Below, piece by piece: positions 8,575-17,110 of a stretch of 64,000 nucleotides of DNA (position 1 is its first letter; each line of letters starts with the position of its first letter). A program made the translations under genes and the position numbers. A model generated the notes under the pieces. That model was not told the origin of the DNA. It did no database searches and was given only the letters and a program-made list of their open reading frames with translations. Source of the stretch: Brevibacillus migulae (GTDB lineage Bacteria; Bacillota; Bacilli; Brevibacillales; Brevibacillaceae); contig NZ_SDKD01000002.1 in the NCBI RefSeq assembly GCF_004521915.1, positions 62,862 through 126,861 of the forward strand. Direction: 5' to 3'.

Positions 8575-8748
8575 ATGAGTCGGCACTTCGGCGGAAACGC
8601 TGTGCGACATTTTGAGCGGCTCCAAGAAAGGCAACTGGAAAGAAAAAAACGGAGAGAAGAGAGAGAAGACCAGTTGGTGAACCATGGACGGTATGATAAG
8701 ATGAAACTGTCAAAAAGAAGAAGCAGCAAAGGAGTAACTGGAGAATGA
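8575..8748 (+). CDS. Possible small basic protein between the kinase and thioesterase genes
   Basis: A 57-codon frame begins with ATG immediately after the kinase stop and ends with TGA overlapping the ATG of the thioesterase gene. The product is strongly basic and charged (for example RKKRREERED). The contiguity on both sides favours a real coupled gene. The absence of a clear ribosome-binding site and the low complexity argue against it. Function unknown. Confidence 0.3.
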   Translation: MSRHFGGNAVRHFERLQERQLERKKRREEREDQLVNHGRYDKMKLSKRRSSKGVTGE

Positions 8749-9254
8749 ACCCGAAAACTGCAAGTGAATCACGGACAGTCCAAGCTTCATTAGTTCTGCC
8801 GTCCGATACGAACAACCATGGGACGATTTTTGGCGGCGCCATGATGGCATACATCGATGAGGTGGCCGCCATCGCTGCGATGCGGCACTGCCGCGGACCG
8901 GTTGTGACCGCATCCATCGACTCGATCGACTTTCTCTCACCTGCCAAAAAGAACCATTCAGTCTGCATCGAGGCTTATGTCACCTCGACTGGAACCAGCT
9001 CCATGGAGATTTTTGTGAAAGTCGTCTCCGAGGATCTGATGACAGGTGCTCGCACACTGACCGCTACGTCCTTTTTGACCTTTGTCGCGCTGGATGAAAA
9101 TGGCAAGCCGAAGCCTGTACCTCCCGTCATTCCAGAGTCTGAAGAGGAGAAGCTTCTGGCACAGACTGCAGCGGAACGAAAAGCGATGCGGAAAGAACGG
9201 AAAGCCAGCACAGAGGCGTTCACCCGTCAATTGAAGATTGAAAAGGAAATATAG
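8745..9254 (+). CDS. Acyl-CoA thioesterase, hot-dog fold (YkhA/BFIT type)
   Basis: A 169-aa single hot-dog protein. NNHGTIFGGAMMAYIDEVAA is the family hallmark, with the Asn/His-Gly turn and the Asp/Glu helix that form the active site of cytosolic acyl-CoA hydrolases. A C-terminal tail of about 45 residues is Glu/Lys-rich and probably helical. It hydrolyses fatty acyl-CoA to free acid and CoA. The frame is followed by a strong terminator, which ends the ordinary chromosomal region before the cluster. Confidence 0.88.
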   Translation: MNPKTASESRTVQASLVLPSDTNNHGTIFGGAMMAYIDEVAAIAAMRHCRGPVVTASIDSIDFLSPAKKNHSVCIEAYVTSTGTSSMEIFVKVVSEDLMTGARTLTATSFLTFVALDENGKPKPVPPVIPESEEEKLLAQTAAERKAMRKERKASTEAFTRQLKIEKEI

Positions 9255-9263
9255 AGGTCGCAA

Positions 9264-9306
9264 AAAACAAGCCTTTGCGGAAGTAGCAGAGGCTTGTTTT
9301 ATTTTC
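9264..9306 (+). terminator. Rho-independent terminator
   Basis: AAAACAAGCC (9264-9273) pairs perfectly with GGCTTGTTTT (9291-9300), with a second short pairing inside the loop, followed by a T-rich run. It closes the thioesterase unit. The 116 bp from here to 9422 hold nothing I can name. Confidence 0.85.
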
Positions 9307-9422
9307 GAGCGGACAATAGCGAATAGACGGCCGGGTGAAAAAAAGTTCAAGTGCTCATGTTGCGTATCCTATGAGTGCTTGCGAGGAGATTCCGAATACT
9401 GTTGCACTAACACTATAGCTGC

Positions 9423-9614
9423 TTAGATATGCTGGCTTGAAAAAACGGCTGCATACTCGGGATTTAATGTATTGGAAATTATTTCTGGTTCAGGAATGGT
9501 TGAATGCTTTGGGGGAAGTTCGACGATTTCATGCGTGGTTGGAACTGGGTTCTTTAGTGTGATTCCTACTGCGGCTAACGAGAGCATTAAGGTAACAAGC
9601 ACTAATTTTTTCAT
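9423..9614 (-). CDS. Small secreted pre-peptide (candidate signalling peptide)
   Basis: A 63-aa peptide with a clear ribosome site (AAAAGGAGG) before the ATG at 9614. The N-terminus MKKLVLVTLMLSLAAVGITL is a Sec-type signal sequence. The rest is Pro/Glu-rich and ends EYAAVFSSQHI. Size, export signal and position close to an XRE-TPR regulator match the pre-peptides of RNPP quorum-sensing systems, such as the Phr or NprX type, in which a short C-terminal piece is the pheromone. The role is inferred from context; it could also be an unrelated exported peptide. Confidence 0.6.
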   Translation of the reverse strand: MKKLVLVTLMLSLAAVGITLKNPVPTTHEIVELPPKHSTIPEPEIISNTLNPEYAAVFSSQHI

Positions 9615-9765
9615 GAAATGGTTCCTCCTTTTAGATAAGACTGGTTCTATAGTAATGCAATTTGAAATATTATGCGTTTTTGATCTAGCCTGATCTGCAA
9701 AAGTGAGTATGACCAAATACCATTTCCGTTCGAATAATGTCATAATAATAACTATAGGAATAATT

Positions 9766-10389
9766 TTATTGCATGCTCCCATTTTCCAAAGCGTGCCAGT
9801 ATTGATAGATTTGAATATATTCGGGCTGAGCGACCATGATCGATTGCCGAATCATTTTACCAACAGGATCCACCTCCAGCCATTGCGGCAAAGGCAAGTC
9901 ATGCGACTGAAACATGTCAATGATCAATTGGGGTTCGTAGGATTTGTATCCATGAACTGACATGGTGGTATGGAAAGGAATGCCGCAGCTGTGATATTCC
10001 CGGAAGAAATGACCGAGCTGCAGGATATCAAGCGGACGATTGGTGCTTCGAAGATACAATAAATCAAAATTGAACCATAGGCTGGCCCCAAACATAACGA
10101 GATGACGGATAACGTCCACAGGTAGTAAGGATCCGCAGATTATGAACAAGGCCAAAAACTCCTTCGACATTTCGGGGAGAAAGACTTGTGAATCAGCATG
10201 GGACATGGTTTGTGCATTACTAAGATAGAGGGTCGTGATTCGATAGCCGGTTAATTCACGGATGGTTGAGCGAATGTCATTGGATGAGTGGTGAGATGGG
10301 AGCTCTAGGAATGCAGTGTGATGATTGAGCATATGAACGCCTTTTATGCCGGGATCATGATTGCGATTGGTATCGTTGTGGAGTTTCAT
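9766..10389 (-). CDS. Hypothetical protein
   Basis: A 207-aa protein of no family I recognise. The start at 10389 is chosen because AGGAGGAG lies at proper spacing; the frame is open further upstream but without a ribosome site. It is rich in His and aromatic residues, with a central hydrophobic stretch (FLALFIICGSLLPVDVIRHL) that could be a buried helix or a membrane segment. It is transcribed away from the XRE-TPR gene and towards the pre-peptide gene, 151 bp apart, so it may be co-regulated with the putative signalling pair. Confidence 0.55.
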   Translation of the reverse strand: MKLHNDTNRNHDPGIKGVHMLNHHTAFLELPSHHSSNDIRSTIRELTGYRITTLYLSNAQTMSHADSQVFLPEMSKEFLALFIICGSLLPVDVIRHLVMFGASLWFNFDLLYLRSTNRPLDILQLGHFFREYHSCGIPFHTTMSVHGYKSYEPQLIIDMFQSHDLPLPQWLEVDPVGKMIRQSIMVAQPEYIQIYQYWHALENGSMQ

Positions 10390-10490
10390 GGATGGCTCCT
10401 CCTTTTTCAAATACGAGCACATTGTAGATGGTTTTCTGTTTTTTGGGAAACGGGTCGGAAATGAACAATCATGTGGGGTTGATGAGGCAT

Positions 10491-11390
10491 ATGGATTTTT
10501 ATCAGGTAGGAAAATACATACGCTTCTTGCGAAAGTCAATGGGGATGTCGCAGGCTGAATTGGCGTCAGGGATTTGCACGCAGGCACAAATAAGCAAAAT
10601 CGAAAAGGGTGAGGTTTACCCGTTGGCTACCACATTGTATCTGATTGCAAAAAAACTGGATGTCGATATCAACTTTTTTTTTGAAGTGGGCAATTCCCCG
10701 CGTCTGGATTATACCAGAGAGGTTTATGAACTGATCAGGTTCTATGTGGACAAGCGTGATTATCAGACGGTTTGGCAAATTGTGAAAGTAGAGAAGCGAA
10801 ATCCGTTGTTTCATTCCTTGACGGCACAACAATTTTTAAAGTGGCATGAAGGAATTTGCTGCTACCACATCGAGAAAAATAAAGAGGTAGCTCTCGAATT
10901 GTTACAAGAGGCACTGGCAATGACAAAATCCTCGATGAAGGTCTCCTATACCGAACGGGAAATTGAAATTCTCAACAGTATCGGTGTGATCTATTTTGAG
11001 GAGTCTGAGTACCAAAAAGCAACTGAATATTTTGAGATTGCGCTGAAGGAACATAAAAAGAAAACAGAAGCGTGGAATAATCACGGCATCATCATACGGA
11101 TTTTATATAATTACGCCAAGGCACTGACCCGGTTAGATCAATTTGAAGAATCGATTTCGATGTGTGAAAACGGTATACGCATGTGCGTAAAGCATGAAAC
11201 AATGTATACCTTAGGTGATTTGTTCTATCATAAGGGTTTCAATTACATGTGTATGTCTCGATATGCGTCGGCCATACTCGAAATGCAAAAGGCAAAGACG
11301 ATTTTTGAGATACAGCAAAATGAAGATTTTCTGGACTTTATCGACGAGAAGCTTTCCGAATTGTCCCAGCGACTGAAATCTGAGGAATGA
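10491..11390 (+). CDS. XRE-family regulator with TPR domain (RNPP architecture)
   Basis: About 299 aa. Residues 3-60 form an XRE helix-turn-helix (MSQAELASGICTQAQISKIEKG). The remainder is a series of helical tetratricopeptide-like repeats (for example EKNKEVALELLQEALAM, EYQKATEYFEIALKEHKKK, DQFEESISMCENGIRMC). This is the layout of PlcR, NprR and related peptide-sensing regulators. The start is uncertain: in-frame ATGs at 10461, 10482 and 10491 all precede the domain and none has a strong ribosome site. It sits divergently from the small pre-peptide region and next to the AraC-peptidase operon, so it may gate entry into cluster expression. Confidence 0.8.
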   Translation: MDFYQVGKYIRFLRKSMGMSQAELASGICTQAQISKIEKGEVYPLATTLYLIAKKLDVDINFFFEVGNSPRLDYTREVYELIRFYVDKRDYQTVWQIVKVEKRNPLFHSLTAQQFLKWHEGICCYHIEKNKEVALELLQEALAMTKSSMKVSYTEREIEILNSIGVIYFEESEYQKATEYFEIALKEHKKKTEAWNNHGIIIRILYNYAKALTRLDQFEESISMCENGIRMCVKHETMYTLGDLFYHKGFNYMCMSRYASAILEMQKAKTIFEIQQNEDFLDFIDEKLSELSQRLKSEE

Positions 11391-11436
11391 TTGACTAACG
11401 CTTGTCAACAAGGGGGGCATGCAGGCTCCAAAAAAG

Positions 11437-11473
11437 AAAAGCCGAGTTTGTCTGGCAGCCGCACTTTTATACT
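11437..11473 (+). promoter_or_regulatory. Candidate activator box and promoter (site 1)
   Basis: AAAAGCCGAG (11437-11446) is followed after 21 bp by TATACT (11468-11473), a good -10 hexamer, with no -35 consensus. The same layout recurs at four or five other operon heads in this window. A transcript starting near 11480 fits the TTG start at 11508 of the peptidase gene, which shares an operon with an AraC regulator. Regulation by AraC is inferred. Confidence 0.5.
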
Positions 11474-11507
11474 TGGAGATAACCACAGATGGCAAGGAGG
11501 TTCTCTA

Positions 11508-13058
11508 TTGATAAAAGAGGCGGTATCCTTTTTGGATCAGGCAAATGGGCAAGTTGAAACAGCTTTTACAAGGATGATGACTTCACTTTATCAGGTGATG
11601 GTTACAGGAGACTCTGCATGGGTCTTCCAACTTGAACAAGATGAAAACGCCTATCAAAACCTATTGGCTTCTCCTACACTCCGGCATCACGTTCAGCGCT
11701 ATCTCGACCTCCCCTTTTTGAATCCCCTTGTTTCACGCCAATTCCGAGTGTTGTCCAATGAAATGTTGGAATACCGGGCTTCCCAGCAGCTCCGTGAAGA
11801 AATGATGCGTTTGTGGAACCAGCTGCATTACATCATCAGCACCTATCGGGTAAAGCACGGAGCGCTCTCTCTTTCGGAAAACGAAGTGATTCATCACCTG
11901 CAGAACAACCCGGATCAAAAAGAACGGGAAAAGATCTGGAATGGCTACATGGAATTAGGTCAAAAAATCGCTCCCGGTCTCGTCCAGTTAGTCCACTTGC
12001 GGAATCGCACTGCTCGCGAAAATGGATATGACGATTACTATCAGATGCGCAATGCCTCGCAAGAGCTGGGGACATCGACCATTGATCGAATCATGAGGCA
12101 GCTAAGAGACACGCTTGATCCCACATATGCGCAAGTAAAAAAAAGAATCGATCTGGAATTACAAGAAAAATGGGGAACGACGGGTCCTCTTCTGCCATGG
12201 GATTACCCTCATCCTTTCTTCCAGCAATACGATGTCAAAGCGGAAGCCGTAGATCTCGCGGCGATCATGAACCAGTTTTCCGCATGGGCTGCAGAGCGGG
12301 GCATAGATCTTGAACCAGTCCTCAAGCAAGCCGATTTTTTTCAACGTGACCAGAAAAGCCAAGCCAATTTCTGCTTGAATCTTAATCGGGGAGAACAGAT
12401 CAAGGTTTCTTGCAATCTCACAGCCGATTGGCGGGGACTTTCGGTGTTTTTGCATGAAATGGGCCATGCGGTATACGAGCTGGCTATTGAGAAAGAGCTG
12501 CCATTTTTATTGCGTCAGCCTGCGCATACTTTTCTGAGCGAATCCATCGCTTTGCTGTTTGAACGTCTCGCAGGCCAGTTTAGCATGTTCTCGACCGAGG
12601 TGAAGAAGCGAAACAGAGCAGAACAGTTGACCAATCGGCTGGTTAAGCTTTATTGGACCATGGTTGTCGCCCGGTTTGAGCAAGAATTATATAGAGATCC
12701 CACCCAAAATCTAAATGACCTATGGTGGAATTTGGTGGAAGAGCTACAGGGCATCTCTCGCCCCCACAATTGGGATACCCCGGCCTGGGCCGCAAAAGCC
12801 CATCTAACTACGCTGCCAGTATATTATCATAATTACTTGCTTGGTGAAGTAGGAGCCTCACAGATGGAACAGCAGCTGAATCGACGGTTTTCTGCTTGGC
12901 ATTCAATCGAGGCCATCAATTATTTGCAGCAAGAACTGCTAAGACCCGGTTTATCCTTATCTTGGGACTCCGTGATGTCCAGAAGCTTTTGTTCCGCCTT
13001 GGATCCGACCTATTTGATCGAAGACTTCGACGAAATTGGTACCATAGGAAAGGAATGA
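11508..13058 (+). CDS. M2/M3-like zinc metallopeptidase (oligoendopeptidase type)
   Basis: A 516-aa mostly helical protein. The zinc site HEMGH in VFLHEMGHAVYEL and the downstream Glu in FLSESIALLFERL are the gluzincin layout of the M2/M3 oligopeptidases. The frame is open from 11391, but AAGGAGG at 11494-11500 with 7-nt spacing points to a TTG start at 11508; the candidate promoter just upstream agrees. There is no signal peptide, so it is cytoplasmic. It is followed after 19 bp by an AraC gene. It may process the signalling peptide or remove a protecting peptide from the metabolite; both roles are speculative. Confidence 0.8.
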   Translation: MIKEAVSFLDQANGQVETAFTRMMTSLYQVMVTGDSAWVFQLEQDENAYQNLLASPTLRHHVQRYLDLPFLNPLVSRQFRVLSNEMLEYRASQQLREEMMRLWNQLHYIISTYRVKHGALSLSENEVIHHLQNNPDQKEREKIWNGYMELGQKIAPGLVQLVHLRNRTARENGYDDYYQMRNASQELGTSTIDRIMRQLRDTLDPTYAQVKKRIDLELQEKWGTTGPLLPWDYPHPFFQQYDVKAEAVDLAAIMNQFSAWAAERGIDLEPVLKQADFFQRDQKSQANFCLNLNRGEQIKVSCNLTADWRGLSVFLHEMGHAVYELAIEKELPFLLRQPAHTFLSESIALLFERLAGQFSMFSTEVKKRNRAEQLTNRLVKLYWTMVVARFEQELYRDPTQNLNDLWWNLVEELQGISRPHNWDTPAWAAKAHLTTLPVYYHNYLLGEVGASQMEQQLNRRFSAWHSIEAINYLQQELLRPGLSLSWDSVMSRSFCSALDPTYLIEDFDEIGTIGKE

Positions 13059-13077
13059 CGGGAAACTGGAGACTCTT

Positions 13078-13731
13078 TTGATTTTTCATACAGAACCTGA
13101 TGAAGAGCAATATGTGCAAGCACGCGAATTATTTCCCCTGATGAAAACGATGGCTTGCACAGACTTTAAGCAAGCTGCGCAAATCATACAGGACAAACAG
13201 ATGGATTGGATTGCTCTAATTACGTTTCAGGACAAGCTTCCCGATGATTGGAACATAACGCTGTTGGAAACCGATTGTCCGCTATTGGTTTGCCTTAATG
13301 CAAGCCTGTCCGAGCTGATTGTTTTTTTCTCCTTTCTCCGCACCATGATAGGATCCGCAGGCTGTTTCTCCGAGGAAAAAGAGAAGACCATCCTCCACCC
13401 GCTCTTGCAGTATTCCTTGTCGTTTATTGAAGAACATTTGCACGAAAATGACTTGTCGATTGAAATGCTGGCCAATCGGTTGTTTGTGAATCGCTCCTAT
13501 CTTTCTCAATTGTTTAAAGAACAAATCGGGACAGGCTTTAAAGAATATTTGATTCACAAACGAATTGAAAAGGCCAAGACACTTTTGCGCGATGGATACT
13601 CAGTGACGCATTCCTGCTATGAAGTGGGGTACGGTGACCTGACACATTTCAGCAGAGTGTTCAAAAAAGTGACGGGTTTCAACCCCGCCCACTATAAAAA
13701 ATTGGCAACAGCTGAAATGCTGCCACCATGA
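13078..13731 (+). CDS. AraC-family transcriptional regulator (first copy)
   Basis: A 217-aa regulator with a TTG start behind GGAG. The last 100 residues are an AraC DNA-binding domain with two helix-turn-helices (DLSIEMLANRLFVNRSYLSQ and the later CYEVGYGDLTHFSRVFKKVTG). The first 100 residues look like a worn receiver-type domain that lacks a clear acidic phosphorylation pocket. A paralogue with the same layout lies at 39629-40267. The gene shares an operon with the metallopeptidase, downstream of candidate promoter site 1, which suggests autoregulation and control of the cluster promoters. Confidence 0.85.
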   Translation: MIFHTEPDEEQYVQARELFPLMKTMACTDFKQAAQIIQDKQMDWIALITFQDKLPDDWNITLLETDCPLLVCLNASLSELIVFFSFLRTMIGSAGCFSEEKEKTILHPLLQYSLSFIEEHLHENDLSIEMLANRLFVNRSYLSQLFKEQIGTGFKEYLIHKRIEKAKTLLRDGYSVTHSCYEVGYGDLTHFSRVFKKVTGFNPAHYKKLATAEMLPP

Positions 13732-13736
13732 TCAAC

Positions 13737-13772
13737 GAAAGCCGAGAATCGGGAAAAAATGCTTTCTATACT
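13737..13772 (+). promoter_or_regulatory. Candidate activator box and promoter (site 2)
   Basis: GAAAGCCGAG (13737-13746), then 20 bp, then TATACT (13767-13772). It stands at the head of the long operon that starts with the phosphotransferase gene and follows directly on the AraC gene. The -35 region has no sigma-A consensus, as is common for activator-dependent promoters. Confidence 0.5.
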
Positions 13773-13828
13773 TAAGTCAGATCAATGACAAGAAGAGCCA
13801 TCAGGAAGGACGGTGCATATGTATTGAC

Positions 13829-14779
13829 ATGCATGCTGGGCAAATGATGTCGAGTCGGTATTTTAATCGTCTGCAGCTTAATCCGGGCGAAGGTACCATC
13901 ACAAAAAGGAGCAGCGATATCCATAAATTGATCAACGAGATCAACTGGTACCTGTCTCTGCCGGAAGAACTGAAAACATACATTCCGGAGATCAAACGGT
14001 ATTCTCTGGAGATCGAGGACGCTTTTTTGACAATGTCCTATATCCCGTCCCATCCCTTGACAGCGTGGTATGGCTTGGAAAATGTGAAACCATTTGAATG
14101 GGAGACGATTTTCGACAAGCTTCAGACGATTTTGCGATTGTTTTCGATGTATACCGGTCCGGTCACAGCGGAACATGCAAAGGAAATGTACGTGTACAAA
14201 ACCATAAGCCGTCTGGAGAGCTTTTTCCACCAGCAGGAATGGGCAAAGAGCATCAATCGGATCGGCTATTTTTATCTAAATGATCGCATATTGCCTTGTC
14301 CGCTGTGGCTGTTGGAAAAGAGTCTGCCCCATCTTAATGAACTGTTAAAGCTTCCGACTGCGCATGTGATGCATGGGGATTTTTGTTTCTCAAACCTCTT
14401 GTATAATCCTGAGTCTCAATCGCTGACCATGATTGACCCCCGAGGCAGTTTTGGAGCAGCAGGGATATATGGAGATAGTCGCTATGATCTGGCGAAGATC
14501 CGCCATAGCCTGAATGGCTATGATCACTTTATCCAGGATCGTTTTTTCGTACGGCGAACTGAAAACAGCATCAGTCTGGGGATATCATTCCGACAGGACC
14601 AAGTCGAATTGAGGAACGTGTGGGATAGCTTCTTGGGATCGTCGAAAGCCGATGTGAAATTGATTGAGTCCCTGTTATTTTTATCGATGCTTCCGCTGCA
14701 TTCCGATCGCCCGGAACGTCAAATGGCCATGTATGCTTGGGGCACCAGCCTGTTATGCGAGGCTGTATCATTACGGTGA
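13829..14779 (+). CDS. APH/choline-kinase-family phosphotransferase
   Basis: A 316-aa kinase-like protein. The catalytic loop HGDFCFSNLLYNPESQ and the following metal-binding MIDPRG match aminoglycoside/choline kinases. The N-lobe Lys and Glu are not obvious. Family members phosphorylate sugars, choline or aminoglycosides using ATP. The next genes encode a small HAD protein and a nucleotidyltransferase, a trio also found in capsule loci where it makes an activated small group. The start is uncertain: the ribosome site near 13803-13813 is about 15 nt from ATG 13829, with later in-frame ATGs at 13844 and 13847. It could be a self-resistance kinase instead. Confidence 0.72.
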   Translation: MHAGQMMSSRYFNRLQLNPGEGTITKRSSDIHKLINEINWYLSLPEELKTYIPEIKRYSLEIEDAFLTMSYIPSHPLTAWYGLENVKPFEWETIFDKLQTILRLFSMYTGPVTAEHAKEMYVYKTISRLESFFHQQEWAKSINRIGYFYLNDRILPCPLWLLEKSLPHLNELLKLPTAHVMHGDFCFSNLLYNPESQSLTMIDPRGSFGAAGIYGDSRYDLAKIRHSLNGYDHFIQDRFFVRRTENSISLGISFRQDQVELRNVWDSFLGSSKADVKLIESLLFLSMLPLHSDRPERQMAMYAWGTSLLCEAVSLR

Positions 14780-14792
14780 CAGGAGGAATGGA

Positions 14793-15146
14793 ATGAGAAT
14801 CGTGATCGATTTGGATGGAACGATATGCACAATCCGTGAAAATAATGACTCCTATGCAGATGTGAAACCGATGCCAGGGGCAATCGACACCATGAAGCGT
14901 CTCAAGGAGAACGGGCACGAGATCATCATCTATACTTCTAGACATATGCAGACAAGTCAAGGAAATCAGGGGAAGGCAATCGCCAATATCGGCAAAATAA
15001 CATTGGATTGGCTTGACTACCATGACATCCCTTACGATGAGATCATTTTTGGTAAACCAATCGGTGACGTCTACATCGACGACAAAGCGATACGCTTTCA
15101 CTCCTGGAGTGAGGTTCAACGCAACTGGATGCAAGGGAGGGGATGA
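14793..15146 (+). CDS. Small HAD-family phosphatase (capsule-biosynthesis type)
   Basis: A 118-aa HAD core without a cap. The nucleophile motif is MRIVIDLDGTI (residues 1-11), with Asp at 6 and 8. The Thr motif is IIIYTSRHM and the acidic motif is VYIDDKAIRF. Proteins of this size are found beside capsule nucleotidyltransferases and probably dephosphorylate or hydrolyse a sugar or nucleotide phosphate. The start follows AGGAGGAATGGA. It is 13 bp after the phosphotransferase gene and 3 bp before the nucleotidyltransferase gene, so the three are surely one unit. Confidence 0.8.
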   Translation: MRIVIDLDGTICTIRENNDSYADVKPMPGAIDTMKRLKENGHEIIIYTSRHMQTSQGNQGKAIANIGKITLDWLDYHDIPYDEIIFGKPIGDVYIDDKAIRFHSWSEVQRNWMQGRG

Positions 15147-15149
15147 GAG

Positions 15150-15899
15150 GTGAACATCGTTCTTCCGTTAGCAGGTCAAGGGAACCGTTTTCGCCAGGCC
15201 GGATACACGATCCCCAAGCCGATGATCAGCGTATCTGGCAGGCCCATGCTGTATTGGGCTTTGGACAGCTTGTCCCCTCATTTTGATCTGAGTCGTTTCG
15301 TTGTAGTTTGCTTGAAAGAGCACTTAGAAGCGTTTCCATTGGAACGACTGATCCGTGATTACAGCAGGCGGATTGAGATTCTTGCGCTGGATCAGCCGAC
15401 GCGCGGCCAGGCGGCGACCGTATGGGAGGCTGCGCCATATCTAAGAGAGCTGGAGCCATTGGTTATATATAACGGAGATACCTATATGCGATCTTCAATT
15501 GGAAAGGACATCGCCCAAAATCAATGGGACGGTGTCATCTCTGTATTTTGCTCGGAAGATTCCAATCTCAGTTATGCCCAGATCAATGAGCAGGGAGAGA
15601 TTATTCAGGTCAGGGAAAAAGAAATCATCTCATCCTATGCCACTACTGGCCTCTATCATTTTCAAACAGCGCGCTTGTTTCTGGATGCTTTTTCCAGCGC
15701 TCAATCCGATATGGACGTGGTGAGCGGGGAGTATTACGTTGCACCCCTGTACAATCATTTGATGAAACGTGGATACCGGTTTTTGGCCAGCGAGGCGGAG
15801 GTATGCTATCCGCTTGGAACCCCAGAACAACTGGATCGCTTTTGCCAAGAACTGAGGAACGGTAAGGAACATACGCTTGGAAAGGGGGTGGGGATATGA
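15150..15899 (+). CDS. Sugar-phosphate nucleotidyltransferase
   Basis: A 249-aa enzyme with a GTG start. The N-terminus MNIVLPLAGQGNRFRQAG followed by IPKPMISVSGRPML is the nucleotide-binding loop and conserved Lys of the NTP-transferase family. YNGDTYM is the metal-binding Asp strand. It should couple a sugar (or similar) 1-phosphate to an NTP, releasing pyrophosphate. A second, RmlA-like enzyme lies at 49956-50678, so the cluster may activate two different sugars. The GT gene downstream overlaps its stop by 4 bp. Confidence 0.82.
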   Translation: MNIVLPLAGQGNRFRQAGYTIPKPMISVSGRPMLYWALDSLSPHFDLSRFVVVCLKEHLEAFPLERLIRDYSRRIEILALDQPTRGQAATVWEAAPYLRELEPLVIYNGDTYMRSSIGKDIAQNQWDGVISVFCSEDSNLSYAQINEQGEIIQVREKEIISSYATTGLYHFQTARLFLDAFSSAQSDMDVVSGEYYVAPLYNHLMKRGYRFLASEAEVCYPLGTPEQLDRFCQELRNGKEHTLGKGVGI

Positions 15900-17110
15900 G
15901 CAGAACCGTTTTCTTCGGATTGAGCGGAGGTATGGGGCCCGTGTTCCGGAGTTTGCCTATCGCTGCAGAGTTTCGAAAGGAAGGAATCGAGCCAGTCTTT
16001 CAAATCTACAGCGAAGCAAGCGCAGCATTGATTAACGAGCTTGGTTTTCTGCAGGTCGAAGATGATGATCCGACGATGCCGATGGCGGATAAGCTGATCC
16101 CGGCAAGTCCCCATTTTTATCATTTGGATCACTATTTTGCCCAAGCGGGATTGTTGGATGATAGGTTTTTACGATCGTGGATCCTCCATCGCATTCGGAT
16201 GCTGGAGTCCGTAAAGCCGGATATGGTCGTTGCGGATATGAGCCCGCATAGTGTGATCGCTGCACGCGTCTTGGGGATTCCGGTTGTGACCGTTACCCAG
16301 TCTTGCTTTCATCCGAATGGGAAAAGAGTATATGCATGGGGGGAACCTCCACGAAACCTACCCATGGTCACGCCGCTCGTCAACAAGATTTTGACACAGT
16401 ATGGGCTGCCGAAGATTGCGCGCATGGAGGATTTGAATGCTGGAGATCTCTCCATCGTGCCCAGCATCCCGGAAATGGATCCGATCGATGATCCGCTTGT
16501 GAAATATGTGGGACCCCTGGAATTTTCGTTGCAAACCAATTTGGAGGAAGAGAAGCTGCATCTGCAAGGAGAGCCCTATTACCTCGTCTATCCAGGCAGG
16601 CTGTACGACTCCTGCGGTGATTCGGGATTATCCCTGGTAAAATCCGTGATCAGGGCCTTTGCTGGAAAGCCGGAAAAAATCATTTTTTGCTTGAGCGAGG
16701 GAATCCCTGCGGATCTAGAGCTTCCGGTCGGCAATTTTCGTGTGATCTCGTCTTTTTCTACCGAATTACTCCGACATGCGCGTTTGTTCATTCACCACGG
16801 CGGGCATGGCAGCTGTCTGTCCGCCATGGTAAACGGGGTACCCGCTCTGATCATCCCTACTCATGCGGAACGTCAATTTAACGCCCGCCATGTGTATCAG
16901 ACCGGTTGTGGCGAGTACTTACTGCCGGGCATGTTTACGGCTGAACACCTGTATCAGCTAGCGACATACGTTGCACAGGATCCGGTCTATAAGCAAAATT
17001 GCTGCGAAATGCGCCGCAGGGTCGAGGAGCAGAGTTACGGAGGAGCTGCAGAGGCTGTTTTGCACAGCAAGAAATTGCTGATGGACACCATTTTGAGGAG
17101 GTCTAGGTGA
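15896..17110 (+). CDS. GT1-family (GT-B fold) glycosyltransferase
   Basis: A 404-aa enzyme. The N-terminal Rossmann domain begins FFGLSGGMGPVFRSLPIA. The C-terminal donor-binding segment FIHHGGHGSCLSAMVNGVP then LIIPTHAERQFNA is the UGT/MGT signature, in which the His-Gly-Gly and the later Asp/Glu-Gln bind the nucleotide sugar. It resembles macrolide and antibiotic glycosyltransferases. It shares only general similarity with the second GT1 enzyme at 55862. It is translationally coupled to genes on both sides. The sugar donor is probably made by the nucleotidyltransferase immediately upstream. Confidence 0.85.
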   Translation: MSRTVFFGLSGGMGPVFRSLPIAAEFRKEGIEPVFQIYSEASAALINELGFLQVEDDDPTMPMADKLIPASPHFYHLDHYFAQAGLLDDRFLRSWILHRIRMLESVKPDMVVADMSPHSVIAARVLGIPVVTVTQSCFHPNGKRVYAWGEPPRNLPMVTPLVNKILTQYGLPKIARMEDLNAGDLSIVPSIPEMDPIDDPLVKYVGPLEFSLQTNLEEEKLHLQGEPYYLVYPGRLYDSCGDSGLSLVKSVIRAFAGKPEKIIFCLSEGIPADLELPVGNFRVISSFSTELLRHARLFIHHGGHGSCLSAMVNGVPALIIPTHAERQFNARHVYQTGCGEYLLPGMFTAEHLYQLATYVAQDPVYKQNCCEMRRRVEEQSYGGAAEAVLHSKKLLMDTILRRSR

